Of a stretch of 64,000 nucleotides of DNA, positions 50,836 through 62,935 are shown piece by piece. The position numbers and the translations under genes were made by a program. The DNA lies in contig CM055886.1 of NCBI GenBank assembly GCA_029582165.1, positions 29,005,169 to 29,069,168 on the forward strand, in the 5' to 3' direction. Origin of the DNA: Portulaca oleracea. Taxonomy: Eukaryota > Streptophyta > Magnoliopsida > Caryophyllales > Portulacaceae. A model generated the notes under the pieces. That model was not told the origin of the DNA. It did no database searches and saw only the letters and a list, made by a program, of their open reading frames with translations. Each line of letters begins with the position of its first letter. Position 1 is the stretch's first letter.

Positions 50836-51250
50836 AGGAGAGATGGGATCACCCTAACGCATGCCTCTATGTGGTTTGATTTTGCTTGAAGGAACGCATG
50901 ACAACATCCATAGAGACATGCATCTTATCTTGTGCATGACAACACGTCCCTTCATGAGAATCTTGTAAGAAACTATTGATCTACGTCTCATGACAACATC
51001 CACAAACGAGTCACAAAAATCCAATGCATGCATGATGCATCCTATCTCACATAAATCCATTCAATCCTATCATATGACTTGTTCATATCTAACTTAAGCA
51101 CCATTTTTTAACAGTTTTTGGCCTTTTCTCAAGATAATTACATAAATGATTGATGCAACATATCTAACCCAATACATAATTATATAAATGATTGATGAAA
51201 CATATTTAATTCACTGTATTTTTTGACCCACCGCAAACATCCAACTTGAC
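50836..51250 (-). pseudogene. L1 LINE reverse transcriptase, fingers and palm
   Basis: The minus strand encodes KMVLKLDMNKSYDRIEW (catalytic LDM/YDRxEW block, near 51055-51110) and SYKILMKGRVV. It then reads KIKPHRGMR, a stop, and GDPISP, the RGLRQGDPLSP block with Gln changed to stop. It continues in order at 44860 after the insertion. The 5' LINE end is lost above about 51250, where AT-rich tandem words (ATAATTATATAAATGATTGA) begin. Confidence 0.82.
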
Positions 51251-51290
51251 CTAATGCGATTAAGAGGCTAATTTCTTCCTATTAAAAATA

Positions 51291-51654
51291 GGGGTTTTGG
51301 CTTAAAATAATTTGAAGTTGGAGGTCATTGGCTAAAAATAATTCAAACTCACTTTTTGGCTGAAAATAATCCAAACTTTTAACCTATTTACTCGGACTAA
51401 ATCGAAATCGATTTCCGACATCAGAATACTGACTGGGCAACCTGAGCACGTGTTTCTTTAATTGATTTTGGTTTTGAATTTATGTTGACTGGGGTCTACA
51501 TAAGTTGACTAGTCAGCATTTCGACGCCAGAAATCGATTTCGGTTTAGTCCGAACAAATAGGTTAAAAGTTTGGATTATTTTCATCCAAAAAGTGAGTCT
51601 GAATTATTTTCAGCCAATGACTTCCGACTTCGGATTATTTTGAGCCAAAAACCC
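51291..51654. mobile_element. Mutator-like MITE with long inverted repeats (364 bp)
   Basis: Left end GGGGTTTTGGCTTAAAATAA and the reverse complement of the right end GGGTTTTTGGCTCAAAATAA start inverted repeats of about 130-150 bp with few mismatches (shared CGAAATCGATTTC and TTTTAACCTATTT). A perfect 9-bp TSD TTAAAAATA flanks it (51282-51290 and 51655-51663), the size typical of Mutator elements. No transposase. Confidence 0.9.
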
Positions 51655-52872
51655 TTAAAAATATATATAATAGTCTTTCGAATATCAATTATCACAGTAT
51701 CACAACATTGACTACTCTAAACTCTTTCAGCTCGAAACAACTCATTTTAAGACCAATTAAATCCTAAAATATGATTATTTTTATCGAAAAGATTCCATGA
51801 TCTAATCATCTCCCATGACTCGGGTATAATCCCAAAGGCCAATTTGCATTCAAGTTGGCAATCACTACACTACATTTGTTAGCACTAAATATTTTATACC
51901 ATAATTCTATTCTAAACAAATCTTTCAAAACAAGGCCCTCTAACTCTAATTCTAAACAAAGTTGACTCCAACCACTCCATTGTTTTTGTTTCCTTCGTGC
52001 TCGAATCAACTTTTGTGAGCTTAGTGCATCTCATTGGAGAATAAACTAAATGACTCCCTGTGTCTTTGTGCTATATTAATTGTTTCAATGTTATTTTATT
52101 ATTAAAATTTTTTTATAGCATATTTTATTAAAAAATTACAATATTATATTTTTATGATAATACTTTTCATTATAAATTTAATGATGGTACTTTCGTGTAT
52201 ACTAGAATATTATTATATGTAGAGAAATTAATGATGTGAAGGAACAATTAATATGAAATGGAGGAGTAGTAGTACTGTACTACTATCTATGCAACGCACG
52301 GACTAGAAATTATAGTTCTGCAATGTAAGTTTGGTGTAATAATGTACATTAAGTTTATTATAGTAAGTATATATTGCCTTAGACTCACTGGCGGATCCTA
52401 GTGTTGAATAGACTAAATTTTCTCATATTTGATTGCAAAATGAGGATAGCAAAGTTTTTAAATCGGTCCAAAATGTTCTAGGGAAAAACTTTCCGATAGG
52501 GGAGTTGGTAAAGTTTTTTTCACATGGGAAAGTGAAACCACTTAGACATTTTAAATAAACTTTCCCACCAACTTTCCCATATTTACAAATGTAAACCAAA
52601 CATTGTAATATAATGTATTCTTTTTATCTCATGAAAAATTTCCCGGGAAAGTTAAGAAATATTTTCTTGGGAAAGAACCAAACACATCATAAGTAAGTGA
52701 GATGTGTCTTTCTTTAGATGTTTAAAAAGTTAATAAGAGTAAGTTTCTAACTTAGATATTTATCATTTTTTGTTATATGTAGTACACTCATACATTAAGA
52801 ATCTATCAGTGCTTTTTACATTCCCCCTCTACTCACGAGAGAGAGAGAGTCGAGATGTGTGTGTGTACGTAC

Positions 52873-52952
<80 letters not shown>

Positions 52953-53519
52953 ATCATGACGTGGAGAAATTTAAGGGCATATTCGTCAATTTATCTATCA
53001 TGTATGTTATAATGTCATTAGTCTCTCCCTTACACCCAAATTGAAATGTTCGGAAAATGAGGGTAAGAGAGAGTAGGAAGGGGCAAACCTCACTCCACCC
53101 TACTCCACCTCACCCTCTTCCCAAGCAAGGGTAAGGAGGATTAAGACCCTTACTCACACTCCCTAACCTCTCCTTACCCCACCTTTCAAGCAGACGCTTA
53201 GATTGTGAGGCTCTAAGAAGAAATTATGTGTAACAACCTTTATTTGTGATACAAATCTAATAAGTAAATTATACCATAATTAAAACCAATACTCTGAAAA
53301 TCTCACGTAAATGAGGTATAGAGGGCCAAATATTGCAATCTTATCTGTAAATTTTGCAATAATAGTTAAGTGATATCAGTTCTTTTTTTCATTTGAAAAA
53401 AAAATCCGAAATTTGGGTCATGATATGTCGAATATTTGAACTTTAATATATACGACTCAGGGTCTAAACGAGCCGAGCTCAAGTCGAGTCCCCATGGGCC
53501 CGAGCTCGGCTAAAAAAAG
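51655..53519. other. AT-rich intergenic DNA
   Basis: No gene seen. Contents: the word CAACGCACGGACTAGAAATT near 52294 (a common plant repeat end), GGGAAAGTT/AACTTTCCC words at 52480-52680, a GA microsatellite, a pyrimidine/purine-rich block at 53015-53210 resembling the MITE at 33675, and GAGCCGAGCTC-type sequence at 53470-53515. Confidence 0.55.
52873..52952. repeat. (GA)n microsatellite
   Basis: About 20 GA units, a short ATAAA interruption at 52912-52916, then about 18 more. Preceded by GTGTGTGTGTACGTACGC. Confidence 0.95.
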
Positions 53520-54965
53520 TGATAAGTGCTTCTTATATATATATATGAAAACTTGGTTGTTTTGATGAGAATTTGGGGAATGTTTGATATGATTATATTA
53601 TTTTATGCCCGAATTTCCCATATTACGCTTGGTTTGGAGTTTGGTGAGTTTTATAGGTAATTTGTGAAGAATCGATGTAAACCGAGCCAAAAATCAAGTG
53701 TAGATCCAAGTTATGTGCATAAAGGATCAAGAAGTGAGAAGTTGGATCACCCAAGGCCCAAACAGTGGCCCAAAGACCTCCTAGGCCCAAGATTGCAGTG
53801 ACACGGGTGCCCAAAGAAGTGGCACGGGTCGTGTCTTTGTCCAGAGAGTGTGGAATTTGAAGCAGGGCAACGACACGGGTAGTTCCTAGGGTGGCACGGT
53901 CCGTGTCAGTAGGGACATGGTCCGTGTCACCCATGGCACGGTCCGTGTCGCCTGCGTCTCTTCATTTCCGGCAGTTTTGAGTTGCAATTTGCCTATATTA
54001 TGCTGTTTTCGGCTGTTTTTGGAGGCAATCATCATTCTACTATCTTCCATTCCATAACCTAACCCTAATCCATATCCTTCATCATCCATATTCCATCCAC
54101 CATTGAAGATTGGGAGAAGATTGAAGATCGAAGAGCGATTTGAACACACTTTGAAGTGGAGGAGCAAAGTCCTCCATTGTTGATTTCTAGCAAGCTTGTT
54201 CTTCCCTTTGGTTTATTTCTCATTCTCTCATAGACTTTTACATGCTTTCTAGAGTAGATTTCAATTGCTTTGTAGTTTCAAATATGAGTAGTGAGTAGTT
54301 CTTTTTAGTTTGGGGGATGAACCTTTGAAGTTGTTTGATGAATTGACTTTGTTGGATTGAATGGACATGAATTTAGTTTGTTTCAATCTATTTGGCCTTT
54401 GAATTGATTTGATATTGCTTTTGCTTGATCACAATTGCATGTAAATAGGTCATCGAATGAAGCACTGAAAGGAGAAGTTTGATTTCCCGAAAACCTAGGC
54501 TAAACTAATTATAATTGTCTAGACATAGAAGTTTTAATTAGGGTTCTTGTGATAATTAGATCTTTAACCTTGATTAAATCAAAATAACCACGAAAGTAGG
54601 TGCTTGGTTAGTCTTGGCAATTCGCTCTAGTGACATAATCTCATTACGAAGTATTCTATGGAATTAGCGAACCTTGATTGTGCAAACTAATGAAATGAGT
54701 GTTTAATCCACATCGTTGATTCATTACTTGACTTAGGTTTTATCCCCTGAATGTCTTTTTATCTTGATTGATTCAGAAAAGTTTGTGTGAATATTAGTTT
54801 GTTTAGATCTTGATTGTGATTAGAATTAGAATTAGTTGCTTCAAACAAGAACCCGATCGACTTAGCGATCAACTAGGAGGCTAGTTTAGTGCGTTGAAAG
54901 GAAAAGTCCCTGTGGGAACGACCTTGATTTATGCTACAATTTCACCCGTGCACTTGGGCTTATCA
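53520..54965 (+). repeat. gypsy 5' LTR (1,446 bp)
   Basis: Perfect 7-bp inverted termini TGATAAG and CTTATCA. Between about 53,790 and 53,955 it repeats CACGGGT / CACGGTCCGTG words (53895-53905 and 53937-53947 perfect around a single centre base). Confidence 0.9.
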
Positions 54966-54971
54966 AGTTTT

Positions 54972-54989
54972 TGGCGCCGTTGCCGGGGA
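54972..54989 (+). other. primer-binding site, tRNA-Asp type
   Basis: TGGCGCCGTTGCCGGGGA begins six bases after the LTR end and matches the complement of the 3' end of plant tRNA-Asp, usual for Athila/Tat elements. Confidence 0.9.
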
Positions 54990-55103
54990 CTTTGTCCCTA
55001 GCCAGCCATTGAACGAATACCCTAAGGTTGCCTAAGTCATTTATTTTCTGTTTTGATTTTCCTTGGTGTTTTGGTTTTGTCTTGCCAGGTTTACTCTACG
55101 TGC

Positions 55104-56503
55104 ATGCAAAAAGCTCCACTCTTTGAGCTTGATCCTGAAATCAAAAGAACCTTTCGCTCCTGGCGGAAGAAGCAAAAGTTAGAGCACGCCCGGAGAAGAC
55201 AAGAAGAGAACTCCAAGCAAAATAACGCCATGTCCGGTGGCGGTGGCGGCGGCGGCGAGCCTAGAGTCACTCTTGGCTTTTATGTGATGCCCAATGTCAC
55301 AAATCAACCTTCCGCCATAAATCCTCCAAATGTGGCCTCAAATGATTTCGAGCTAAGGAGTTCACTCATCAATTTGGTGAAGGCCAACCCATTCCATGGC
55401 CTTCCCAATGAAGATCCCAACCGGCACCTTCGCCTATTCAACCAAGCATGTGAGACCTTTAAGGCAAATGGTGCAACGCCCGATGCAATCAAGCTGCGAT
55501 TGTTTCCCTTCTCACTTGAAGGGAAGGCTTGGGAGTGGTTGGACTCTCTTCCATCAAGCTCCGCCATCAGCACTTTTGACCAACTTGCTAGCGTATTCTT
55601 GGCGAAGTACTTTCCTCCTAGCAAGTTGGCGAGCCTCCGGAATCAAATTTCAACATTTTTCCAAGAGCCGGATGAGTCCCTCTATGAAGCATGGGAGAGG
55701 TTCAAGGACCTCTTACGTCAATGCCCCCACCATGGATTCGAACCTTGGATTTTCCGATACAAGCCTTCTACAACGGGGTGGATGACAACTTGAGGGCCAA
55801 CATCTTGGCGGCGGCGGGAGGCAACATCATGTCCAAAACAGTGGCGGAACTTCAAACTTTGATTGAGGAGATGGCGATCAATAGCTACAAGTGGTCAAAG
55901 CCCCGTTCCAAGAGGACGGGAGGTAAGTATGATGTTGATGCTATTACTTTGTTGAATGCTAAGATGGATGCCATGACTAAGAAGATGGATTTGTTGAATG
56001 TGAATGCTCCCCCTCCCCAACCATGTGCGTCGTGTCAATCATATAAGCATGAGACCTTGAATTGTCCTAGTGGGTTGGTTAGCGATGAATCCACCGAAGT
56101 GGTTAACTATGTTGGTAACCCTTCTAATAGGCAAAACTTTGACCCTTTCTCCAATACCTACAATCCCGGTTTTAGGTTCCACCCGAACTTTTCTTACCGG
56201 AACAATAACCAAATGGGTCAACCCCAAGGGCAAAGACAACCCCAAGCACCGCCACCACAAGCTCCCCAAAAGCCTAACCTAGAGGCCATGATACAAGCTT
56301 TAATGTTGTCTCAACAACAACACCAACAACGGCAACTTGTGCATCAACAAAGACAAGATGAGGTGATTAAGGCCTTAGCTACGAAAGTTGACCTTATGAG
56401 CACCCACACTCAAATGCTTGAGAATCAAATTGCTATTCAAGCTAGTACCTCCACTACCCCTCTAGGAATGCTTCCCGGAAAGCCTGTACCTAACCCTAAG
56501 GAA
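55104..56503 (+). pseudogene. gypsy gag
   Basis: First ATG 55104 (MQKAPLFELDPEIKRTFRSW). The frame contains a Gly run and NPFHGLPNEDPNRHLRLF and LFPFSLEGKAWEWLDSLPSS, standard Athila/Tat gag. A one-base frame change near 55750 moves coding to the next frame (QAFYNGVDDNLRANILAAAG). It continues through the CASCQSYKHETLNC zinc knuckle (near 56025-56065) and a Gln/Pro-rich stretch to 56503. There the hAT-like element interrupts it. Confidence 0.9.
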
Positions 56504-56825
56504 TAGGGTTGTTCATCGAAACTGAACCGAACCGGGTCGAACCGAATAAACCGAAAACGATTAAGGGGTAAAGTCCAAACCGAAAACCGGACCGAATAAA
56601 CCGGTTCGATTTCGGTTCTCGGTTTATCCGGTTCAAAACCGAATAATGCACACATTCATACGGGACTTTCATCGGAAGGAGTCAAACCGAATAAACCGAA
56701 AACCGAATAAAGGCTAAAGTGCAAACCGAAAACTGAACCGAATAAAAATCGGTCTGATTTGAATCGGTTCGAACCGGTTCGGCTCTCGGTTTATTCGGTT
56801 TTGAACCGAATAATACACACCCCTA
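56504..56825. mobile_element. hAT-like MITE in gypsy gag (322 bp)
   Basis: Begins TAGGGTTGTTCATCG and ends TAATACACACCCCTA. A perfect 8-bp TSD CTAAGGAA flanks it (56496-56503 and 56826-56833). Removing it and one duplication leaves the gag-protease frame continuous. The inside repeats AACCGAATAAACCGAAAA in both orientations. Confidence 0.95.
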
Positions 56826-56833
56826 CTAAGGAA

Positions 56834-57956
56834 CAATGTCAAGCCATAACCTTAAGGAGTGGGACACGATTGGAGGGGCCTAAAGATCCTAGGATTGAGC
56901 ATGTGGTGATTGATGTGCCTAACGATGTTGAAAATGTTGTGATTGATGCTGAGAATGTTGTGATTGATGCTGAGAATGTTGTGGTTGATGAGGAGGTGTC
57001 TCCGCCCTCCAAAGATTCTGTGATTGATGTTGATGTGCAAAAGGAAAAAGAGTCTCTTAATGACCCACCAAAAACTCCCCAAAGGATTTATACTCCGCCC
57101 GTGCCTTTCCCTCAAAGATTGGCTAGGGCTAAACTTGACAAACAATTTGGGAAGTTCTTGGAGGTCATCAAGAAGCTCGAGATTAGTATACCATTCACCG
57201 AGGCCTTGTCTCAAATGCTCGCCTATGCCAAATTTTTGAAAGAAATTTTAAGCAACAAGAAAAGGCTAGAAGAGCATGAGACAATGGCTTTGACTGACCA
57301 TTGTAGTGCGGCGATCCAAAACAAGCTTCCTCCTAAGCTTAAGGATCCCGGTAGCTTCACCATCCCATGTATTGTAGGGAACATTTTCATTGATCGTGCT
57401 TTGTGTGATTTGGGGAACTTGATGCCCCTTTCTTTGTCTCAAAAACTTGGTATCGGTGAGCTGAAACCCACTACCATGTCCCTACAACTTGCTGACCGTT
57501 CCGTGAAATACCCCTTGGGTATACTTGAGGATGTCCCTATCAAGGTGGGTGACATCTTTGTGCCTGTTGACTTTGTGATACTTGATATGAATGAGGACTT
57601 GCGCACCCCAATCATTCTTGGAAGGCCTTCCTTGGCCACTTCGGGGTGTTGTGTTGATGTGAAAAATGGCAAGATGACTTTTGATGTGGGATGATAAGAT
57701 TGACTTCAATGTGAATAAAACTTCCAAATTTCCTTCTATTTCCGATGATTGTAACTTTGTTGATTCAATTGAGGGAATAGTTAGGGAACATGAATCTAAC
57801 CGTTGGCCAAGTGATGATCCACTTAAGCTATGTTTGCTGTTTTGTGACTATTTGCAGGATGACAACCTCGAGGTTGTAATTTGTGCTGAGTTGTTGGAAG
57901 CATCCCCACCGGGGTTTGCCAAGCTTGAGAAGTTGGAGGTGGAAGAAGAGCCTACA
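56834..57956 (+). pseudogene. gypsy gag-protease linker and aspartic protease
   Basis: After QAITLRSGTRL the frame has three near-identical ENVVIDA units (about 56928-56990), then KLDKQFGKFLEVIKKLEISI and the protease. The catalytic block is ALCDLGNLMPLSL; Athila proteases normally have about three more residues (ASV/I) between DLG and the following Asn-Leu-Met-Pro, so the active-site loop is shortened. QLADRSVKYPLGILEDVPIK and IILGRPSLATSG follow. A frameshift near 57688 leads into a frame that ends where the solo LTR is inserted. Confidence 0.88.
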
Positions 57957-60900
57957 TGTAACGACCCGCCCTAAACCCGTATTAATTAAGGCCTTAGTCC
58001 CAGTGATTAACGAAATTACGCTGTTCAAAATTTTCTTTCTTTTACGTTAATATGGTTATTACTGTTATTATTATTATTTATTTTTATGCGCGACAGGTCT
58101 CGAGCAAGGCGATGGTTAAACGGGTTGATTTTATGTTATCTCGAATTTAAAATTATTATTACGAGTTTATGAATACTTTTACGATAAGTTTTATAATTTA
58201 TTTTATCGTTCTCAATTTTACGCTTGTAACTGAAGAAGGTTATATTAATTTTAATTTCCGTTTCAATTATGATTTATGTTATCCAACCTTCCTAAGTGTA
58301 TTTTATCGCCCAATTTATTTTATTAGTGTTATCCTACCAAATTATTTAATGTGGTTTAATACTAGTTAATGTTACCCAATTTATTTCCAAGTAATCTTAT
58401 TTAATCATATACTAAATTATTTTACCAAGTTTATGTTCATTAATTTTATTTAGTCAACACCAATTATTTTACCTAGCTAGTTTATATTACTAAATTGTTT
58501 AAGTTAATTTCCAATCTAGAAAGTTAATTATTTAAGGGGAGTATTCTCCATATATCTATTTACATTAGGGGGTATTCTTCCTTTTCATTTTCAGATTTTT
58601 ATTACAATACCATCACACTCTTCACTCCTCTCCTCCCTCCTCCTCTCTTCTCCAGCCAGCCACGCCCCCCCCCCTGTCCGGGCGTTTTCCGGCGACCGGC
58701 CGGCGACCAGCCGGCGGCCCAGAGGTGGCCGAGCACCCCTCTTCCTCCTCTCTCTTTTTTCTCCTTCGATTTCTTCTCCAAGTGGTATAATCTCAAACCC
58801 TAACTTTATTCTTTATGTTTCAAATCTGATTTTCACTTCTAATTTGTGTGATTCTTGAAGTTTTTCATCTCTTTTATGTTTTTAAGCATGAATTTATGTT
58901 GTGGTTAAGTTAGGTTAATTAGGGTTTAAGTTTTGAGTTGAATGCATGTAAATTTTGGGTGTTCTTGAAGAGTTCTTGATAGATTTATGGTGGATGATGA
59001 TTCTATCTTTGTGCATGTGAGTTTGTTGAAGGAATATTGAATTTTGGGACTGATTGTAAGTATTGGTTATGTTAATTATGTGATTTTGTGCTTAAATGAT
59101 ATGAATTGGTGAGAATTTGGGGAAGGAGTGCTAGTACAAGCATTGTTTCAAGTAGCATGATTTAATCCATGGTTGCATGTGAGATTTATGATGTTATTTG
59201 AGTAAGTTTTGAATGTTCATTTCTGGAAATATGATGAATGTTAGCTAATTTGAAGTTTATTTGTGAATTGGTATGATTTAGAAGCTTAAACAAACATTAG
59301 AAGTGGGATTAAGGGCATTAAAGTTTCTGTTTGGGAATCTGATTTTTACAGAGGATGAAAAGTGTGAATTTTGCCCGGATTTTTACTGGAAATGATAGCC
59401 CAAGTGATTATCTAACTCTAGGCTTTGGAATTTCGAGAATCCGATATGTATAGCTCGAGATACGAGCAAAACCGTGAAAGGGTGCAATTATATACGTTTT
59501 TTGAGTCAGTAACTTCTTGCTAAGTTTTCGTCCATTTGGAGACTTTATTGGCTTTAGTGATAAACATAAAAGTTTTAGGTCGTTCTTCAAGCTTTCCGGA
59601 AACATAAAGTTTGCATTCATACGATATCGGGTGAGTGAGATATGAGGCTAAGAAGTAGGGTCGTCAGCAAAGTCGCTGCCCAGAATTTTAATAGTTAATT
59701 CTAACTTTAAGGTTGCGATTTGATCTCCTAGGAGGCTTTAACGAGATGCCGACCTTTGTGTCATTGATTAAGATGGATTGAGTAAGTTTCTAAGTTGATT
59801 TAAGCTATTTTAGTGTTTGGGATTACCTCCTAAAGGTTTATGGAGATACTAGCAAACCATGGGGTAAAGTGATGAGGTTTTGAGTTCGTTTAAGTGGTGT
59901 TGATGGCTAAGTGGTACCTTGACTTCCTAACAAGTTTATGGATTTCCTCGATGTCTAAATAGTCCAAGGACCATTCCTTCTATGTTTTCAAATCACCGGT
60001 CATCGGTTCGTAAACGTTCCAAAAATCATAATCATGTCCTTATCTAATTTCCGTCGCTTGGCAACGTTTCTTTCATGTCTTCGATGACCGAACATCTTCT
60101 CTTCTTAAGCCTTCAAGGACTCCAATTCTATGTTCTTCTAAGCTGGTTATTAAGGATACTTTTTACATCATAAGCCTCTTTGATCCTATTCAAGTTTCAC
60201 CATAAGTTTCGCTTTAAATTTCCAAGCCGCATGATTAATTCCAAGTGCTCTGCTTCTGTCCGGGCCTTTTTCCGAGCCCTTCCTTTCATTTTTAGCCTTC
60301 GGGCCAGTTGACAAAGTTGTAGGGCGTGATTTTCCCTTTCCGAGAAGTACTCTTTTGCAAAAATCCGAGTTTCCTAGCTCAAGTTATCATCAAATCATCG
60401 ATTTATCCAAAAACTGAAATTTCTATTTTCTCATCCCTTTTAAGTTATCAAGTTTTAATTACTTTCATCCTAGCTTGTAAATTTCAAGGACTTTATTAAA
60501 GCTCTCAATTTTCTTATGCTCTTATTACAGTTTCCAAGTCGCCCAAACTGTCCCAAGCTCGAGGCACGTCGCTAGATCTTTCTACTACCCAAGGTACGCG
60601 AATTGTCCAACTTTTCGCTCCTTATTATCATTTAATGTTTTCATGATTATTTTAAGTTGTGCTTTAATGTTTATGTTACAGTTTTAAAAGGTCCCATTTT
60701 ATGTTTTCTTTGTGCTAGTTACTCATAGGTGCTAGCTCTTTTTATGTATGATACTCCTGATCAGTGTCCGGACACAGCGATGTCATTGCTCGCGATCACC
60801 CAATCCAAACTTCGATCAGTTTGGGCATGCGCGTGTGTGAGATGCATTGCATCGATCGTAAGGGACCAAATACTTATGTTTTAGTACCTATCTTACCTTT

Positions 60901-61498
60901 CATGTACTTTACCTTTTATGTTGATGAATCAAGTTATTTTTATTCTTGTTTATCCCTTTCCCCGTTTTTAAAATGAATTTAAATGCCGGCACTAAAACCG
61001 TTTTCGAACGGTTTGACGTGTTGGAGGTTTACGTACTGAGTGTTTCCCCACTCATTTTTTTTGCGTATGTTTTAATGTTTTGTTTTAGGCGGTCCAAGCT
61101 CTCCGGTTAAAGGCAAGGATAAGCAAAAGTAGGAGTTTTCCCAACCAAGGTAGTCATGAACGACGTTGTTGGCCGACTCCGGTGGCCTTTATGGTTTCGA
61201 AGGCCGTTTTATATATGGAAAGGGTTTTTATATATATATATATATCTTTGATGGTTGTATAAAGTCTAATTCCCATGTTTTGATGGTTCCTAAGTATGGA
61301 GTGTTGTATTTCAAAGTTTGGTGATTGTTTTGTATGGGGTTAAGTATATTTTATTTTGGGTTGTGTTTGGTGTTTGTGTTTGCCTTGTCCCGAGTGGGGA
61401 CGGCGGTAATACCTCAACCCTGGTGTTCCGCTGCGCTAATCACAGGTTTAATTGATGGTTTAAGTTAATCTTGTGGTTAAGGGTTTTGGGGTGTTACA
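57957..61498 (+). mobile_element. large solo LTR inside the gypsy polyprotein (3,542 bp)
   Basis: Starts TGTAACGACCCGCCC and ends GGGGTGTTACA, with TGTAAC/GTTACA inverted ends. A perfect 5-bp TSD CTACA flanks it (57952-57956 and 61499-61503). The host frame is continuous across the site. The size and TGTAACG terminus suit Tekay/Del-type chromovirus LTRs. It contains a CG-rich, pyrimidine-rich leader-like stretch (58610-58760) and no recognisable gag or pol. The plus orientation is inferred and not certain. Confidence 0.93.
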
Positions 61499-61503
61499 CT
61501 ACA

Positions 61504-62310
61504 CATGCTGCGAAAAAGGCTCCGGAGGTAGAATTGAAGCCTCTTCCATCTTCTTTGAGGTATGAGTTTCTAGATCCCAATTCCACATATCCTATCATTG
61601 TGAATGCAAACTTAAACAAATCTGAAAATTCTGCTTTGTTGGAAGTTTTAAGATTGCATCGCAATCCCATAGGATACACTCTTGATGACCTAAAGGGAAT
61701 TCACCCTTCGTTTTGCATGCATCGCATCCTCATGGAGGAAAACCATAAGCCATCCATTGAGCATCAAAGGAGGCTTAATCCTACCATGAAAGATGTTGTG
61801 AAAAAAGAGGTTTTGAAACTGTTGAAGGCCGGTATTATCTACCCTATCTCCGATAGTGAGTGGGTAAGCTCGGTCCATGTTGTGCCTAAAAAGGGGGGAA
61901 TGACTGTTGTGAAAAATGATAAAAATGAATTGATCCCCACTAGAACGGTAACGGGTTGGCGAATGTGTATTGACTATAGGAAGTTGAACAAAGCCACCCG
62001 GAAAGACCACTTTCCCCTTCCTTTTGTAGACTAAATGTTAGAAAGACTTGCGAAAAATTCCCATTTTTGCTACCTAGATGGATATTCCGGATTTTTCCAA
62101 ATCCCAATTCACCCAAAAGACCAAGAGAAAACCACTTTTACATGTCCTTATGGTACCTTTTCATATCGGAGAATGCCTTTCGGGTTGTGTAATGCACCCG
62201 CTACTTTTCAAAGATGTATGATGGCTATATTCTCCCAATTTATTGAGGACATAATGGAGGTTTTTATGGACGATTTTTCTGTTTATGGCACCTCATTTGA
62301 ACATTGTTAA
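61504..62310 (+). pseudogene. gypsy reverse transcriptase
   Basis: Begins with KKAPEVELKPLPSSLRYEFL, the lead-in to Athila reverse transcriptase. SEWVSSVHVVPKKGGMTVV and GWRMCIDYRKLNKATRKDHF follow. TAA at 62032-62034 replaces the Gln expected before MLERLA. The palm continues with YLDGYSGFFQIPIHP, RRMPFGLCNAPATFQRCM and the catalytic VFMDDFSVYG. A one-base loss near 62308 shifts the frame into the connection region. Confidence 0.93.
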
Positions 62311-62935
62311 ATAATTTGAAAAAGGTGCTAAATAGATGTGAAGAAGTTAACTTGGTCTTGAATTGGGAAAAGTGCCATTTTATGGTGCAAGAGGAGGTAG
62401 TTCTTGGTCATGTTGTTTCATCTAAGGGCACTGAAGTTGATAGAGCAAAGGTGGAGGTGATTGAAAAATTGCCGCCACCAAATTCTGTAAAAGGAGTGAG
62501 GAGTTTTCTTGGACATGTTGGTTTTTACCAGCGGTTCATAAAAGATTTTTCAAAAATTGCAAAACCACTCACCCAATTGCTCATCAAAGATGTGCCCTTT
62601 GACTTTAATGAAGAGTGCTTGAGTGCTTTTCTCAGGTTGAAGGAAGCTTTGGTCACCGCTCCCATCGTACAAGCACCGGATTGGGATTTGCCCTTTGAAG
62701 TGATGTGCGACGCAAGCGATCATGCGGTAGGGGCTGTTTTGGGACAAAGGAAGGACAACAAGCCCTATGTGATTTACTATGCAAGCAAGACGTTGGATGG
62801 AGCTCAGGTTAATTATGCTATCACCGAGAAGGAGTTCTTAGCGGTTGTCTTCGCTTTGGACAAATTCCGCTCTTATTTGATAAATTCCAAGGTGATTGTT
62901 TCACGGATCATGCTGCTCTACGACACCTCTTGACT
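62311..62935 (+). pseudogene. gypsy RNase H and connection
   Basis: NLVLNWEKCHFMVQEEVVLG and SFLGHVGFYQRFIKDFSKIA are the connection. RNase H starts with LPFEVMCDASDHAVGAVLGQ, with the first catalytic Asp, and [20 protein letters not shown] holds the catalytic Glu. The frame shifts near 62898, after which [20 protein letters not shown] continues in the frame beginning about 62930. Confidence 0.93.

Noticed and set aside
52770..53012. Frame with Arg-Glu repeats
   Set aside because: Produced by the (GA)n microsatellite.
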